From an uncultured Oscillospiraceae bacterium (GTDB lineage: Bacteria; Bacillota; Clostridia; Oscillospirales; Oscillospiraceae), in assembly GCA_934597585.1 (NCBI GenBank), contig CAKTSA010000003.1:1-64000 (forward strand): a stretch of DNA of 64,000 nucleotides. Direction: 5' to 3'. The notes under the pieces are model-generated. The model was not told the DNA's origin. It ran no database searches and saw only the letters and a program-made list of their open reading frames with translations. How positions within the stretch are numbered: position 1 is the stretch's first letter; each line of letters opens with the position of its first letter. Below are positions 41,391 through 51,783 of this stretch, piece by piece. Both the position numbers and the translations under genes were made by a program.

Positions 41391-43871
41391 TTATTCTTCC
41401 TCGTCCTTGTCGGTCAGGGCCATGGCGATGACCTGGTCGCCCTCTTCCTTGAAGCGCATGACGATGACGCCCTGGGTGGCGCGGCCGGTGGTGCGGATGT
41501 TTTCCACCGCGGTGCGCAGCATGATGCCGCTCTGGGTGATGAGCAGCAGATCCTCGCTGCCGTCCACCACCTTCATGCCCACCACGCCGCCGGTCTTGTC
41601 GGTGATCATATAGTTCTTGATGCCGATGCCGCCGCGGTTGGTGATGCGGTACTCCTCCACCGGCGTCTGCTTGCCGAAGCCACGCTGAGTGATGGACAGC
41701 ACCTGGCAGCCCGGCACAGCGCGGGCGGCGCCGATGACCCGGTCGCCCTCGCGGAGGCGGATGCCCCGGACGCCCACGGCGTCGCGGCCCATGGAGCGGA
41801 CGTCGTTCTCGTCGAAGCAGACGGCCATGCCGTCGTAGGTGGCGATGAGGATATTGCTCTGGCCGTCGGTCTCCAGCACGGACACCAGGCGGTCGCCCTC
41901 GTCCAGGCGGAGGGCGCGGATGCCGTTCTGCCGCAGGTTGCGGAAGGCGGACACGGCCACGCGCTTGACGGTGCCGTTTTCGGTCACCATGGTGAGCTGG
42001 AGCTGGCTTTCATCAGTTTCCTCGCTGGGGCGGTAGTGGATCATGGCCTGCACCCGCTCGTCGGTCTCGATCTGCAGGATGTTCACCAGGGCGGTACCCT
42101 TGGCGGCCTTGCCGGATTCGGGGATCTGATAGCCCTTCTTGCGGTAGACCTTGCCGGTATCGGTGAAGAACATGATGAAATCGTGGGTGGAGGCGGTGAA
42201 CACGTCGCAGACGTAGTCCTCGTCACGGGTGGTGATGCCCTTCTTGCCCATGCCGCCCTTGGACTGGGCGGCGTATTCGCTGACGGGGGTGCGCTTGATA
42301 TAGCCGTTGTTGGTCAGGGTATAGACGCACTGCTCCTCCTCGATGAGGTCCTCGATGTCGATCTCGTCCTCCACATCCTGGATCTCGGTCTTGCGGTCGT
42401 CGCCGTATTTGTCGGCGATGGCGGTCAGCTCCTCCTTCAGGATGGACTTCACCAGACCTTCGTCGTTGAGGATCCGCAGGAAGTAGGCGATGCGCTCCTC
42501 CAGCTCCTTGTACTCGGCCTGGAGCTTCTCCCGGTCGAGGCCCTGCAGGCGCTTGAGCTGCATGTCCAGGATGGCCTGGGCCTGCACGTCGTCCAGGCCG
42601 AAGCGGGTCATCAGGTTCTCCTTGGCGTTGTCGTAGCTGCTGCGGATGATGCGGATGACCTCGTCGATGTTGTCCTGGGCCACCAGCAGGCCCTCCAGCA
42701 GGTGAGCGCGCTCCTGGGCTTTTTTCAGGTCGAAGCGGGTGCGGCGGACGATGATCTCTTCCTGGAACTTGAGATATTCGTCGATGATGTGCCGCAGGGA
42801 CAGGATCTTGGGCTGGCGCTGGTTTTCCACCAGGGCCAGCATGTTGATGGCGAAGGTGGTCTGCAGCTGGGTCTGGGCAAACAGGCGGTTCAGGACCACC
42901 TGGGGGTTGGCGTCACGCTTCAGCTCGATGACCATGCGCATGCCGCTGCGGTCGGACTCGTCACGGATGTCGGAGATGCCCTCGATGCGCTTGTCCTCCA
43001 CCTGGTCGGCGATGGCCTTGATCAGCATGCGCTTGTTGACCTGGTAGGGCAGCTCCGTGAAGATGATGCGGGTGCGGCCGTTTCCGAACTCCTCAAACTC
43101 GTGGCGGGCGCGGACCATCAGGCGGCCCCGGCCGGTGGCGTAAGCGGCGCGGATGCCGCTGCGGCCCATGATGATACCCTTGGTGGGGAAGTCGGGGCCT
43201 TTCACATGCTCCATCAAATCGGAGAGGGTGGCGTCTGGGTTGTCCAGCACGCAGATGCACGCGCCGATGACCTCACGCAGGTTGTGGGGCGGGATGTTGG
43301 TGGCCATACCAACGGCGATGCCGCTGGAGCCATTCACCAGCAGGTTGGGGAAGCGGCAGGGGAGGACCCGGGGTTCCTTGCGGCTCTCGTCAAAGTTGGG
43401 GTCCCAGTCCACGGTCTCCTTGTCGATGTCCCGCAGCATCTCGTTGGAGATCTTGCTGAGACGGGCCTCGGTATAACGGTAGGCGGCGGGGGGGTCGCCA
43501 TCCACGGAGCCGAAGTTGCCGTGGCCGTCTACCAGCATGTAGCGCATGGAGAAATCCTGGGCCAGACGCACCAGCGCGTCGTAGACCGAGGCGTCGCCAT
43601 GGGGGTGGTAGCGGCCCAGCACGTCGCCCACGCAGGTGGCGGACTTTTTGAAGGGCCGGTCAGAGGTCAGATTATCCTCGTACATGGCGTAGAGGATACG
43701 CCGGTGGACGGGCTTGAGACCGTCCCGCACGTCAGGCAGGGCGCGGCCCACGATGACGGACATGGCGTACTCGATATAGGAGTTCTCCATCTCCGGCACC
43801 AGGGGGGATTCCACGATATGCTGGTTGGGAAAACGGATCTCTTCAGGATCGTATTGGGGTTTTTTGGACAT
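41391..43871 (-). CDS. gyrA: DNA gyrase subunit A
   Basis: GyrA cuts and rejoins DNA in the supercoiling reaction with GyrB. The 826-residue protein has the N-terminal cleavage domain ([30 protein letters not shown]), the quinolone-pocket helix [14 protein letters not shown], the catalytic tyrosine in [10 protein letters not shown], the coiled-coil gate, and a C-terminal beta-pinwheel with SKGGMGKKG as GyrA box. At the position equal to Ser83 of E. coli the residue is Ala, which is also the state in Mycobacterium tuberculosis. Acidic C-terminus (LTDKDEEE). It is separated from gyrB by a truncated repeat. Confidence 0.97.
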   Translation of the reverse strand: MSKKPQYDPEEIRFPNQHIVESPLVPEMENSYIEYAMSVIVGRALPDVRDGLKPVHRRILYAMYEDNLTSDRPFKKSATCVGDVLGRYHPHGDASVYDALVRLAQDFSMRYMLVDGHGNFGSVDGDPPAAYRYTEARLSKISNEMLRDIDKETVDWDPNFDESRKEPRVLPCRFPNLLVNGSSGIAVGMATNIPPHNLREVIGACICVLDNPDATLSDLMEHVKGPDFPTKGIIMGRSGIRAAYATGRGRLMVRARHEFEEFGNGRTRIIFTELPYQVNKRMLIKAIADQVEDKRIEGISDIRDESDRSGMRMVIELKRDANPQVVLNRLFAQTQLQTTFAINMLALVENQRQPKILSLRHIIDEYLKFQEEIIVRRTRFDLKKAQERAHLLEGLLVAQDNIDEVIRIIRSSYDNAKENLMTRFGLDDVQAQAILDMQLKRLQGLDREKLQAEYKELEERIAYFLRILNDEGLVKSILKEELTAIADKYGDDRKTEIQDVEDEIDIEDLIEEEQCVYTLTNNGYIKRTPVSEYAAQSKGGMGKKGITTRDEDYVCDVFTASTHDFIMFFTDTGKVYRKKGYQIPESGKAAKGTALVNILQIETDERVQAMIHYRPSEETDESQLQLTMVTENGTVKRVAVSAFRNLRQNGIRALRLDEGDRLVSVLETDGQSNILIATYDGMAVCFDENDVRSMGRDAVGVRGIRLREGDRVIGAARAVPGCQVLSITQRGFGKQTPVEEYRITNRGGIGIKNYMITDKTGGVVGMKVVDGSEDLLLITQSGIMLRTAVENIRTTGRATQGVIVMRFKEEGDQVIAMALTDKDEEE

Positions 43872-43908
43872 AGTGTTGTCTCCTTAGTGAAGGATTTGCG
43901 AGGGGAAA

Positions 43909-44140
43909 TTTCGCGCCCCGGCGCGAGTTACTTTTGCCCTTGGCAGCAAAAGTAACCAAAAATGCCACTTAAACCTGCGGTTTAAGAATCCGCGCACGCT
44001 ATTTTGCGTTGTAAACTTGTGACCTCATACCACGCGTTTACAGAACACAGTTTTTATCGTTTCGTATGACGTATCGACTTTCTTCCTGCGCCGCTGCCGC
44101 TGATACGGCGCAACGGAATAAGAAAGTGCATTGTTCGGCG
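43909..44140. repeat. Half copy of the palindromic element (copy 7)
   Basis: The left half is intact (TTTCGCGCCCCGGCGCGA, CTTTTGCCCTTGGCAGCAAAAG, CTTAAACCTGCGGTTTAAG, GCGCCGCTGCCGCTGA), but the right half stops at TTGTTCGGC, where a REP-like GGGCCGATGTGGGCATCGGCCC begins. This truncation gives an end point for a rearrangement between the families. Confidence 0.8.
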
Positions 44141-44166
44141 GGCCGATGTGGGCATCGGCCCCTACG
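44138..44166. repeat. REP-like palindrome
   Basis: GGGCCGATGTGGGCATCGGCCCCTACG; the CCCCTACG tail matches the other REP-like units. The remaining bases to 44246 hold the end region of gyrB and nothing else visible. Confidence 0.6.
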
Positions 44167-44246
44167 AAAAATCTCAATACCCGTCCGCCCCTACATTGTT
44201 ATTGTGTGCCAATTCGCAATGATATAGCAGGAGCAATCTGCGTCGC

Positions 44247-46184
44247 TTAGTAATCCAGATTCACGGCGTATTTGGCGCGGCGTTCGATGAATTCTTTTCT
44301 CGGCTCTACCTTTTCGCCCATGAGGACGGTGAAGGTGGCGTCGGCTTTGACGGCGTCGTCCAGGGTGATGCGGCGCAGGGTGCGGGTGGTGGGGTCCATG
44401 GTGGTCTCCCACAGCTCGTGGGGGTTCATCTCGCCCAGGCCCTTGAAGCGGCTGATATCGATCTTCACATTGGGGTTGCCGCCCCGCAGCTCGGCGGAGA
44501 TGGCGTCACGCTCCTCCTCGCTGAAGGCCAGGCGGGTGGTCTTGCCGCGGCTCAGCTTGAAGAGGGGCGGCACGGCGGAGTAGACGTAGCCCTGCTCGAT
44601 GAGGGGGCGCATATAGCGGAAGAAGAAGGTCAGCAGCAGGGTGCGGATATGGGCGCCGTCCACATCGGCATCGGCCATGATGATGATCTTGTGATAGCGG
44701 AGCTTATTTTCGTCAAACTCCTCGCCGATGCCGGCGCCCAGGGCGATGATGACGGGCTGGAGCTTGTCGTTGCCGTAGACCTTGTCCACACGGGCCTTTT
44801 CCACGTTCAGCATCTTGCCCCACAGGGGGAGGATGGCCTGGAAGCGGGAGTCACGGCCCTGGGTGGCGGAGCCGCCGGCGGAGTCGCCCTCGACGATATA
44901 TAGCTCGGTGAGCTCGGGGTTATTCTCGTTGCAGTCCCGGAGCTTGTCTGGCATGGCGGCGCCGCCCAGCACCGTCTTGCGGCGGATGGACTCGCGGGCC
45001 TTGCGGGCCGCCTCCCGGGCGCGGTTGGCGGTCATGGCCTTGTCCAGGATGGTGCGGGCCACCACGGGGTGCTCCTCCAGGTACGCCGCCAGCTGGTCGG
45101 AGACAATGTTGTCCACCAGGGTGCGGATATAGGCGTTGCCCAGCTTGGCCTTGGTCTGACCCTCGAACTGCGCCTCGGTGAGTTTGACGGAGATGACGGC
45201 GGTGATGCCCTCCCGGACATCCTCGCCGGAGACCTTGTCGCCGTCCTTGATCATACCGTATTTCAGGCCGTAGGCGTTCAGCACTCTTGTCAGCGCGGCC
45301 TTGAAGCCGGTCTCGTGCATGCCGCCCTCGGGGGTGTGGATATCGTTGGCGAAGGAGACCAGGGTCTCGTTATAGCCGTCGTTATACTGCATGGCGATCT
45401 CGGCGGTGGCGTCGTCCTTGGCGCCGGAGAGGTAGATGACCTCCTCGTGGAGGGGCGTCTTGTTGCGGTTGATATAGGTGACGAACTCACGGATGCCGCC
45501 CTCGTACCGCATGGTCTCGGATTGCTCCTGGCCGGGGCGGGCGTCGGTGATGGTGATGCGCAATCCCGCGTTCAGGAAGGCCTGCTCCCGCATGCGGGTG
45601 TGCAGGGTCTCGTAGTCGTACTCCAGGGTGTCGAACATCTCGCCGTCGGGCTTGAAGGTGACGGTGGTGCCGGTGTGGTCGGTGTCGCCGATCATCTGCA
45701 TCTCGGAGGTGATGTGACCACGGGAGAACTGCATCTCGTAGATGTGGCCGTCCTTGTGGACCTGGACGGTGAGCCATTCAGACAGGGCGTTGACCACGCT
45801 GGCGCCCACGCCGTGGAGGCCGCCAGACACCTTGTAACCGCCGCCGCCGAACTTGCCGCCGGCGTGCAGCACGGTGAAGACCACCTCCAGGGCGGGACGG
45901 CCCGTCTGCTTCTGGATGTCCACAGGGATGCCGCGGCCGTTGTCGGTGACGGTGATGGTGTTGCCGGGGTTGATGGTGACGGTGATGTCGGTGCAGTAGC
46001 CGGCCAGGGCCTCGTCGATGGCGTTGTCCACGATCTCATACACCAGGTGGTGCAGGCCGCTGGCGCTGGTGGAACCGATATACATGCCGGGCCGCTTGCG
46101 CACGGCTTCCAGACCCTCCAGAACTTGAATTTCCGAGGCGTCGTATTCCGTTTCCACGTGGGTGACGTTTTCAAATTCAGACAT
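44247..46184 (-). CDS. gyrB: DNA gyrase subunit B
   Basis: GyrB is the ATPase subunit of gyrase. The 645-residue protein has the GHKL ATP site ([27 protein letters not shown]), the transducer domain and the TOPRIM metal site (EGDSAGGSA and [13 protein letters not shown]), and the C-terminal [20 protein letters not shown]. Length is normal for Gram-positive GyrB. ATG 46184 follows a ribosome site (AAGAGGAG). It is downstream of remB across a gap containing REP-like hairpins, in the order usual for Firmicutes. Confidence 0.97.
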   Translation of the reverse strand: MSEFENVTHVETEYDASEIQVLEGLEAVRKRPGMYIGSTSASGLHHLVYEIVDNAIDEALAGYCTDITVTINPGNTITVTDNGRGIPVDIQKQTGRPALEVVFTVLHAGGKFGGGGYKVSGGLHGVGASVVNALSEWLTVQVHKDGHIYEMQFSRGHITSEMQMIGDTDHTGTTVTFKPDGEMFDTLEYDYETLHTRMREQAFLNAGLRITITDARPGQEQSETMRYEGGIREFVTYINRNKTPLHEEVIYLSGAKDDATAEIAMQYNDGYNETLVSFANDIHTPEGGMHETGFKAALTRVLNAYGLKYGMIKDGDKVSGEDVREGITAVISVKLTEAQFEGQTKAKLGNAYIRTLVDNIVSDQLAAYLEEHPVVARTILDKAMTANRAREAARKARESIRRKTVLGGAAMPDKLRDCNENNPELTELYIVEGDSAGGSATQGRDSRFQAILPLWGKMLNVEKARVDKVYGNDKLQPVIIALGAGIGEEFDENKLRYHKIIIMADADVDGAHIRTLLLTFFFRYMRPLIEQGYVYSAVPPLFKLSRGKTTRLAFSEEERDAISAELRGGNPNVKIDISRFKGLGEMNPHELWETTMDPTTRTLRRITLDDAVKADATFTVLMGEKVEPRKEFIERRAKYAVNLDY

Positions 46185-46249
46185 ATTGTATTCTCCTCTT
46201 TAAGAAGGGATTTGCGTATTGCGTATAAAGCGACATATATCATATCATG

Positions 46250-46335
46250 TGCGGCGGGGTGAGGTCACCCCGCCCTACGCACGGTGTTACGATATATTTC
46301 CGTAGGGCGGCATGACCACATGCCGCCGCGTATTA
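46250..46335. repeat. REP-like palindromes between remB and gyrB
   Basis: GTGCGGCGGGGTGAGGTCACCCCGCC...TACGCAC and GCGGCATG...CATGCCGC pairs lie between the genes; the first is nearly identical to the unit inside copy 1 at 30.9 kb. Confidence 0.7.
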
Positions 46336-46348
46336 CGCATGGAGTACT

Positions 46349-46621
46349 TTATTCCAGCTCCTCTTTCCAGCTCTCGGCGCGCTTTTGCAGGGTGGCGGTG
46401 TTCAGCTGGGAGAGGTAGACGATCTGCCTATGATAGGGGTGGTCGCACAGCAGGAAGGAGCGGGGGATATCCTCGCACACGGAGATGACCTGTCCCTCCG
46501 CCTCCGCGCCGTCCAGAAAGCGACGGGTGTGCTTGGAGTAGGTGGTGTTATCCAGATCGAAGATGCCGATGATGCGCTTTTCCTCCACGGTGACGCTCTG
46601 GCCGATGTGCAGATAGGGCAT
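46349..46621 (-). CDS. remB: RemB-like extracellular matrix regulator (DUF370)
   Basis: The 90-residue protein begins [29 protein letters not shown], the DUF370/RemB family pattern, and its place between recF and gyrB is that of B. subtilis remB (yaaB). RemA/RemB proteins regulate matrix genes there; RemA is a DNA-binding protein. Here function can only be transferred by family. The ATG at 46621 sits in a TGATG overlap with the recF stop; a GTG three bases upstream is an alternative. The C-terminus is longer and more charged than the B. subtilis protein. Confidence 0.82.
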   Translation of the reverse strand: MPYLHIGQSVTVEEKRIIGIFDLDNTTYSKHTRRFLDGAEAEGQVISVCEDIPRSFLLCDHPYHRQIVYLSQLNTATLQKRAESWKEELE

Positions 46622-47724
46622 CACAGCACCTCCCCGTTTTTCACGTGAAACACCTTGCCGTTCAGCAGGGCGTCCAGGCGGTCGTTTTCGCAGCAGGTGA
46701 TGAACACCTGGCCGCCGGCGATGCGGTTGAGGACGTACTCCTGCCGGAGGGGATCCAGCTCACTGAGCACGTCGTCCAGCAGCATGACGGGGTATTCGCC
46801 GAAGGTGTCCTTGTGGATCTCACGCTCCGCCAGCTTCAGGGCAAGGGCCGCTGTCCGCACCTGGCCCTGGGAGCAGTACTGCCGGGCGCTGTGGCCGTTG
46901 ACGGTGACGACAATGTCGTCCTTGTGGGGGCCGCTGAGGCACAGGCGGGAGGCCAGCTCGGCGGCGTAGTGGCTCTGCTGGTGCTCCGCCAGCTGCTGAG
47001 CGATGACGGAGGCCTCCGCCAGGGGGTCGGTGACGGTCTTCACCGTCTGATAGGTGAGGAACAGCTCCTCCCGGCCGCCGCTGCACTCGGCATGGGCCTG
47101 GGCGGCGTACTGCCGCAGCTTTTCACAGAAGGAGGCCCGGTAGCGGATCAGCACCGCGCCCACCTGGATGAGCCGGTGGTTGAACTCCGGCAGGGTGTCC
47201 AGCAGGCCGGGAAATTCCTCGCTGTCCCGCAGGATGCGGGTCTTGTGGTCGTAGAGACGGCTATACTCCGCCAGCGCCTCGGCGTACCGGGGCCGCAGCT
47301 GGCACAGGGACAGATCCATGAACCGCCGGCGGGCCGCCGCGCCGTCCCGGATGAGAAACAGATCCTCCGGGGCAAAGAACACCGTGTGCAGCACATCGCT
47401 GAGGGCGGCGGCGTTTTTGGCGGCCACGCCGTTGACGGTCATTTTCCGCTTTTTGCCCCGGTTCAGCTCGATGCGGGTCACAAAGTCCCGGTCCCGGGAC
47501 AGGATGCGGCCCTCCAGCACCGCACCGGGAGCATCGAAGCCGATGAGCTCCTTGTCCGCGTGGGTGCGGGGGGACTTGCCGCAGGAGAGGTAGACCATGG
47601 CCTCCAGCAGGTTGGTCTTGCCCTGGGCGTTTTCGCCGTAGATGACGTTGCAGTCTGGGTCGAAGGTCAGGCTCTGGCGGTGGTAGTTGCGGAAGCCCGA
47701 CACAGTCAGCTCATCGATCCGCAT
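46621..47724 (-). CDS. recF: DNA replication and repair protein RecF
   Basis: RecF is an SMC-like ATPase that loads RecA at gaps with RecO and RecR. The 367-residue protein has Walker [10 protein letters not shown] (residues 30-38), the Q-loop and long coiled arms, the signature [16 protein letters not shown], and Walker [13 protein letters not shown]. Length is normal. ATG 47724 overlaps the S4-protein gene by 14 nt, and recF ends inside the remB start, so the three are translationally linked. It lies in the conserved dnaN-proximal order. Confidence 0.96.
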   Translation of the reverse strand: MRIDELTVSGFRNYHRQSLTFDPDCNVIYGENAQGKTNLLEAMVYLSCGKSPRTHADKELIGFDAPGAVLEGRILSRDRDFVTRIELNRGKKRKMTVNGVAAKNAAALSDVLHTVFFAPEDLFLIRDGAAARRRFMDLSLCQLRPRYAEALAEYSRLYDHKTRILRDSEEFPGLLDTLPEFNHRLIQVGAVLIRYRASFCEKLRQYAAQAHAECSGGREELFLTYQTVKTVTDPLAEASVIAQQLAEHQQSHYAAELASRLCLSGPHKDDIVVTVNGHSARQYCSQGQVRTAALALKLAEREIHKDTFGEYPVMLLDDVLSELDPLRQEYVLNRIAGGQVFITCCENDRLDALLNGKVFHVKNGEVL

Positions 47725-47929
47725 ACTGCACGGCCAGCTGCTTGCCGCCAAAGGTCACGGTGTCGCCGGGGCGGAGCTTTTTGCCCCGCTGGGTGCAGAC
47801 CTCGCCATTGACGGACACGGCGCCCTCCTGGATCAGCACCTTCGCCTCGCCGCCGGTATAGACCAGGCCGGAGAGCTTGAGAAGGTCCTGCAGTTTGATG
47901 AATTCTGTGGTGATGGTAATGGTTTCCAT
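47711..47929 (-). CDS. yaaA: S4-domain RNA-binding protein (YaaA type)
   Basis: This is a 72-residue S4-like protein: [30 protein letters not shown] includes the usual alpha-L fold start, and [12 protein letters not shown] is the S4 signature. It is always found between dnaN and recF in Firmicutes; it is thought to bind structured RNA, probably ribosomal, though the precise role is unsettled. ATG 47929. The end overlaps recF by 14 nt. Confidence 0.93.
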   Translation of the reverse strand: METITITTEFIKLQDLLKLSGLVYTGGEAKVLIQEGAVSVNGEVCTQRGKKLRPGDTVTFGGKQLAVQYADR

Positions 47930-47960
47930 AATGATGTCCTTTTTTTATCGATAGGAAGAG

Positions 47961-48397
47961 TTTCGCGCTTCCGAGCGCGACCTACTTTTGTCAGCAGTGA
48001 CAAAAGTAGGCAAAAGCACCGGAAGGAACCTCCGGTTCCTTCACTTCCGGGCGCGCTATACGCTATAAAAATATGTTAGATTTTACCACGCGTTTACATA
48101 AGCTTTTCTTTTTCGTTTGGATAAAAGGATTGTCTCTGCTCCTGCGCCGCTGCCGCTAATATCTACGCCGAACAACGATTCATCTTCTACCGTTGCAGTA
48201 ATGAGCGGCAGCGGCGCAAGAAAAAAGTCGATACGTCATACATAACGAAAACACCCCTGTTCTGTGAACGCGTGGTACAAGGCCACAAATTTGCAATGCA
48301 AAACAGCGTGCGCGGATTCTTAAACCGCAGGTTTAAGCAGCGTTTTTGGGTACTTTTGCCGCTGTGGGCAAAAGTGCCTCGTGGCCGGAGCCACGAA
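47961..48397. repeat. Long palindromic intergenic element, copy 8 (437 bp)
   Basis: Left: TTTCGCGCTTCCGAGCGCGA, CTTTTGTCAGCAGTGACAAAAG, AAGGAACCTCCGGTTCCTT. Core GCGCCGCTGCCGCTAA/GAGCGGCAGCGGCGCA within ACCACGCGTTTACA and TGTGAACGCGTGGT. Right: CTTAAACCGCAGGTTTAAG, CTTTTGCCGCTGTGGGCAAAAG, TCGTGGCCGGAGCCACGA. It separates dnaN from the S4 gene. Confidence 0.88.
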
Positions 48398-48403
48398 ACA
48401 TCC

Positions 48404-49516
48404 TTATTGCGCCTTCAATCTCACCGGCAGGACCATATAAAGGAAGCTGTCGCTGCCGTCGGTGGGGGTGATGACGCAGGGGGAGATGTTGGTGTTCAGG
48501 GCGAAGCGGACCTCATCCGCGGGGGCGTAGCGCAGGGCCTCCATGAGATAGCGGTTATTGAAGCCGATCTCCAGCTCCTTGCCGTCGCCCTTGGTGGGGC
48601 AGATGTCCTTGGCCTCGCCGTTGCCGGTGCGGGCGCTGAGATAGACCCGGTCGTTGTCAAACACGCAGCGGACGGGGCTTTTCAGTTTTTCGCTGATGAC
48701 CACGGACACGCGGTCCAGGCTCTGCAGCAGGGCGCTGTTCTCCACGTCCACCAGGATGGGATTGCTGCGGGGGATGGCGTTTTTGTAATCCAGAAAATCG
48801 CCCTCCAGGCGGCGGCAGATCAGCTGGGTCTGGCCGGCGGAGAAGAGGATGTGGCGCTTGCCGCAGGTGACCTGGATCATATCATCGGTGTCGCCGCAGA
48901 TGTTCTCCACCTCTTTCAGGGCGCTGCCGGGGGCCACGAAGCGAAATGCGCCGCCCTCGATCTTCTCCAGGGGCTCGTGGCGCAGGGCCAGGCGAAAGCC
49001 GTCCACAGACACCATGGTCAGGCCGGAGTCGTCGATCTCGAACAGGGAACCGGTATGGACGGGGCGGCTCTCGTTGGTGGAGACGGCGAAGGCGGTCTGG
49101 CCGATCATGGCCTTCAGCATCCGCTGCTGCAGGGCCACGGCGTACTGGTCGTCCACCTCCGGCAGCTCGGGATAGTCATCGGCGGACAGACCCAGGATAT
49201 CAAAGCTGGCGTCGCCGCAGCTGAGATGGACCATCAGCTTTTCATCGGCGGAGAAGACGATCATATCGTCGGGCATGCGGCGGATGATGTCGCCGAACAG
49301 GCGGGCGTTCAGCACGATGCGGCCCGGCTGGGTAACGTCGGCCTCCAGCATGGTCCGGATGCCGGTCTGGGTGTTGTAGCCGGACAGGGTCAGGCCGTTG
49401 CTGCCATCCAGCAGCAGGCCCTCCAGCGCCGGAATGGAGCTTTTTGCCGACACGGCGCGGCTGGCGGTGGCCGCCGCGGCCTGCAGCAGCGCTTTTTCGC
49501 AGGAGAACTTCAGCAT
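48404..49516 (-). CDS. dnaN: DNA polymerase III beta subunit (sliding clamp)
   Basis: DnaN forms a ring on DNA that tethers the replicative polymerase. The 370-residue protein has the three similar domains; landmarks are SIPALEGLLLDG, GLTLSGYN, FDILGLSADDYPELP, LFEIDD and the C-terminal YMVLPVRLKAQ (the usual end of DnaN is MPMRL or close). Length is normal. ATG 49516 with CAGGAAAGGACC upstream. It lies immediately left of the oriC candidate. Confidence 0.96.
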   Translation of the reverse strand: MLKFSCEKALLQAAAATASRAVSAKSSIPALEGLLLDGSNGLTLSGYNTQTGIRTMLEADVTQPGRIVLNARLFGDIIRRMPDDMIVFSADEKLMVHLSCGDASFDILGLSADDYPELPEVDDQYAVALQQRMLKAMIGQTAFAVSTNESRPVHTGSLFEIDDSGLTMVSVDGFRLALRHEPLEKIEGGAFRFVAPGSALKEVENICGDTDDMIQVTCGKRHILFSAGQTQLICRRLEGDFLDYKNAIPRSNPILVDVENSALLQSLDRVSVVISEKLKSPVRCVFDNDRVYLSARTGNGEAKDICPTKGDGKELEIGFNNRYLMEALRYAPADEVRFALNTNISPCVITPTDGSDSFLYMVLPVRLKAQ

Positions 49517-49544
49517 ATGCGGTCCTTTCCTGTTGTAGCTGTCC

Positions 49545-49760
49545 GAAAAAAAAGAGGAATATTTTTCGGAAAGACAACATAAACTAATCTATTTATTTTA
49601 GTTTTATTAGCCGTAGGGAAAAGAATTGTGGAAAAGTGGGTCGAAGCCGCAATTTCCCGTCATTTTTTCTCCACGGGACATGGTGGGAAAAGGGGGTGCG
49701 TTTCCACACTTTACTGGGACAGGCTTGTTTTCCACAGGTTTTCCATGTGGAATCCACGGG
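49545..49760. other. Candidate chromosomal replication origin oriC
   Basis: Between dnaA and dnaN an AT-rich stretch (49560-49612, with AATCTATTTATTTTAGTTTT) lies next to a cluster of DnaA-box-like 9-mers differing from TTATCCACA by one or two bases: TTTTCCACA at 49728-49736 (+) and 49627-49635 (-), GTTTCCACA at 49700-49708 (+) and GATTCCACA at 49746-49754 (-). This is the arrangement of a bacterial origin: boxes plus an unwinding element. Gene orientation also reverses across the dnaA region. Confidence 0.75.
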
Positions 49761-49792
49761 AAATGGGGGAAAATGGTTTTTATTTTAAGGTG

Positions 49793-50342
49793 TTTCGCCC
49801 TCCGGGGCGAGGTACTTTTGGCCGTTGTCCCAAAAGTGTCCTGTTGCGGTGCCCAAAATTTCCACGCTGCCTTACGGCGGACGCTTGAAATTTTGACCGC
49901 TGCCACTCGCTCACCTCGCTTCATCTGCCACAGGCAGCGCTCGGATCGCTCCCCCAAAAGGACAAACAGAAACCCAGGTTTCTGGACTTCCTGCACGCTG
50001 TTCCCTCTGCAAATTTGATACCCGCATACCACGCGTTTGCGGAAAATGCTTCATTTCGCTGCGTATGACGCATCGACGTTCTTCTTGCGTCGCTACCGCT
50101 CACAGTATCAACGGTAGACACTGAAGCGCTGTCTGTTGTAGGCATTAGCGGCAGCGGCGCAGAAGCAGAGACAATCCTTTTAACGAAACGAAAAAGAAAT
50201 TCTTTCGTGAACGTGTGGTCGGGAGTTACAAATTTTTATACGGCATAGCGCGCCGGGAGGTGAAGGAACCGGAGGTTCCTTCCGGTGTTTTTGCCTACTT
50301 TTGCCACTGTTGGCAAAAGTAGGTCGTGGCCGGGGCCACGAA
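49793..50342. repeat. Long palindromic intergenic element, copy 9 (550 bp)
   Basis: Left: GTTTCGCCCTCCGGGGCGAG, CTTTTGGCCGTTGTCCCAAAAG, inverted CAAAATTTC/GAGCG module (49845-49950), CCAGGTTTCTGG-type hairpin (CAGAAACCCAGGTTTCTG). Right: AAGGAACCGGAGGTTCCTT, CTTTTGCCACTGTTGGCAAAAG, TCGTGGCCGGGGCCACGA. It stands between dnaA and the oriC candidate. Confidence 0.87.
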
Positions 50343-50353
50343 AAGCCTTAAAA

Positions 50354-51667
50354 TCACTGCTTTGCGTTGATATTCGTCGTGATCTCTTTTACGGTTTCGG
50401 CGAAGGCGGGGTCGGAGTGCATCTGGGCCTCCACCTTGTCAAGGCTGTGGAGGACGGTGGTGTGGTCGCGGCCGCCGAAGGCCTTGCCGATGTCCTTCAT
50501 GGACATCTTGGTCAGGCGGCGGATCAGGTACATGGCAATCTGACGGGCGTTGACCACGTCGCGGCTGCGGCTCTGCCCCTGGAGGGATTCCGGATCCAGC
50601 TCGAAATATTTGGCGATATACTCGATGATGTTTTCCGGTGTGGGCATGTACTCGTTGTTGTTCTTTACCACGTCTTCCAGGGCCTTCATGATGGCCTCCT
50701 CGTCCATGACGCCCATCAGGTCGCTGTAGGCCAGGATCTTATTGAGCACGCCCTCGATCTGGCGGACGTTGGCGGTGATATTCTCGGCGATCATGTTGGA
50801 GATGCGGTCCGGCAGATTGATGCTGAGCATGGCGGCCTTGTTGCGGATGATGGCCAGGCGGGTCTCGTAATCAGGCGGCTCCACGTCCACCATCAGGCCC
50901 CACTCGAAGCGGGTACGCAGCCGGTCCTCCAGCTGGGTCATCTCCTTGGGCGGCCGGTCGGAGGTCAGGACGATCTGGCGGCCGGACTCATACAGGGCGT
51001 TAAAGGTGTGGAAGAACTCCTCCTGGGTCTGCTTCTTGCCGGCGATGAACTGGATATCGTCCACCAGCAGCAGGTTCTCGCTCTGATATTTCTCGCGGAA
51101 TTCGGAGGTGGTGCCGCCGCGGATGGCCTCGATCAGGTCATTGGTGAAGTCTACGCCCTTCACCAGCACGATGTGGCTGTCAGGCCGCAGGCGCTTGGTC
51201 TGGCGGGCGATGGCGTGGAGCAGGTGGGTCTTGCCCAGGCCGCTGTCGCCATAGATGAATAGGGGGTTAAAGGCGCCGGCGGGCTTTTCCGCCACGCTGC
51301 GGGCGGCGGCGTAGGCCATCTTGTTCTGGGGGCCTACCACATAGGTCTCGAAGGTAAAGGCCTCGCTGTCGCCCAGGGTGTCGGGGTGATCGGGCCGCAC
51401 GCCGTGATAGGCGGACAGCTGCTCGTCGTCCAGCAGCTTCACCTCCAGGTCGGAGGAGAAGATGTCACGCAGCGCCTCCTTGATCTGCGGCGTGAATCGC
51501 TTTTCAATGGTGTTTTTCTTGAAGACGTTGCCGCAGTGCAGCACCAGCGCCGAATCCTCCATGGTGACCACCGTCACCTCGTCGAACCAGGTGTTGATGG
51601 TGGTGTCCGACAGCTGCTTTTTCAGCCGGTCAAGCACTGTTTTCCATACGTCAGACAGTGAATTCAT
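50354..51667 (-). CDS. dnaA: Chromosomal replication initiator DnaA
   Basis: DnaA binds boxes at oriC and opens the strands. The 437-residue protein has domain I (SDVWKTVLDRLKKQLS), a short linker, the AAA+ domain with Walker A GDSGLGKTH and Walker B LLVDDIQF, and the C-terminal box-recognition helix GGRDHTTVLHS near residue 400. I chose ATG 51667 (MNSLSDVW), GGGAG 7 nt before it, instead of the ATG eleven codons upstream. An extended -10 promoter lies about 50 bp upstream. Its 3' side faces a repeat and then oriC. Confidence 0.97.
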   Translation of the reverse strand: MNSLSDVWKTVLDRLKKQLSDTTINTWFDEVTVVTMEDSALVLHCGNVFKKNTIEKRFTPQIKEALRDIFSSDLEVKLLDDEQLSAYHGVRPDHPDTLGDSEAFTFETYVVGPQNKMAYAAARSVAEKPAGAFNPLFIYGDSGLGKTHLLHAIARQTKRLRPDSHIVLVKGVDFTNDLIEAIRGGTTSEFREKYQSENLLLVDDIQFIAGKKQTQEEFFHTFNALYESGRQIVLTSDRPPKEMTQLEDRLRTRFEWGLMVDVEPPDYETRLAIIRNKAAMLSINLPDRISNMIAENITANVRQIEGVLNKILAYSDLMGVMDEEAIMKALEDVVKNNNEYMPTPENIIEYIAKYFELDPESLQGQSRSRDVVNARQIAMYLIRRLTKMSMKDIGKAFGGRDHTTVLHSLDKVEAQMHSDPAFAETVKEITTNINAKQ

Positions 51668-51715
51668 CCCCACACTCCCTTCCCGTTTTGCTATGGGCAT
51701 ATTTATCTAATACTA

Positions 51716-51744
51716 AGTATACCAGAAAACGGGGGAAAAGTAAA
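51716..51744 (-). promoter_or_regulatory. Promoter of dnaA
   Basis: TTTACT (51739-51744) and TATACT (51716-51721) on the minus strand with a 17-bp spacer and a TGG extension before the -10. Confidence 0.7.
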
Positions 51745-51783
51745 GGGAAATACATATTCTAATTAAACGCGGGAAGGAATGGT

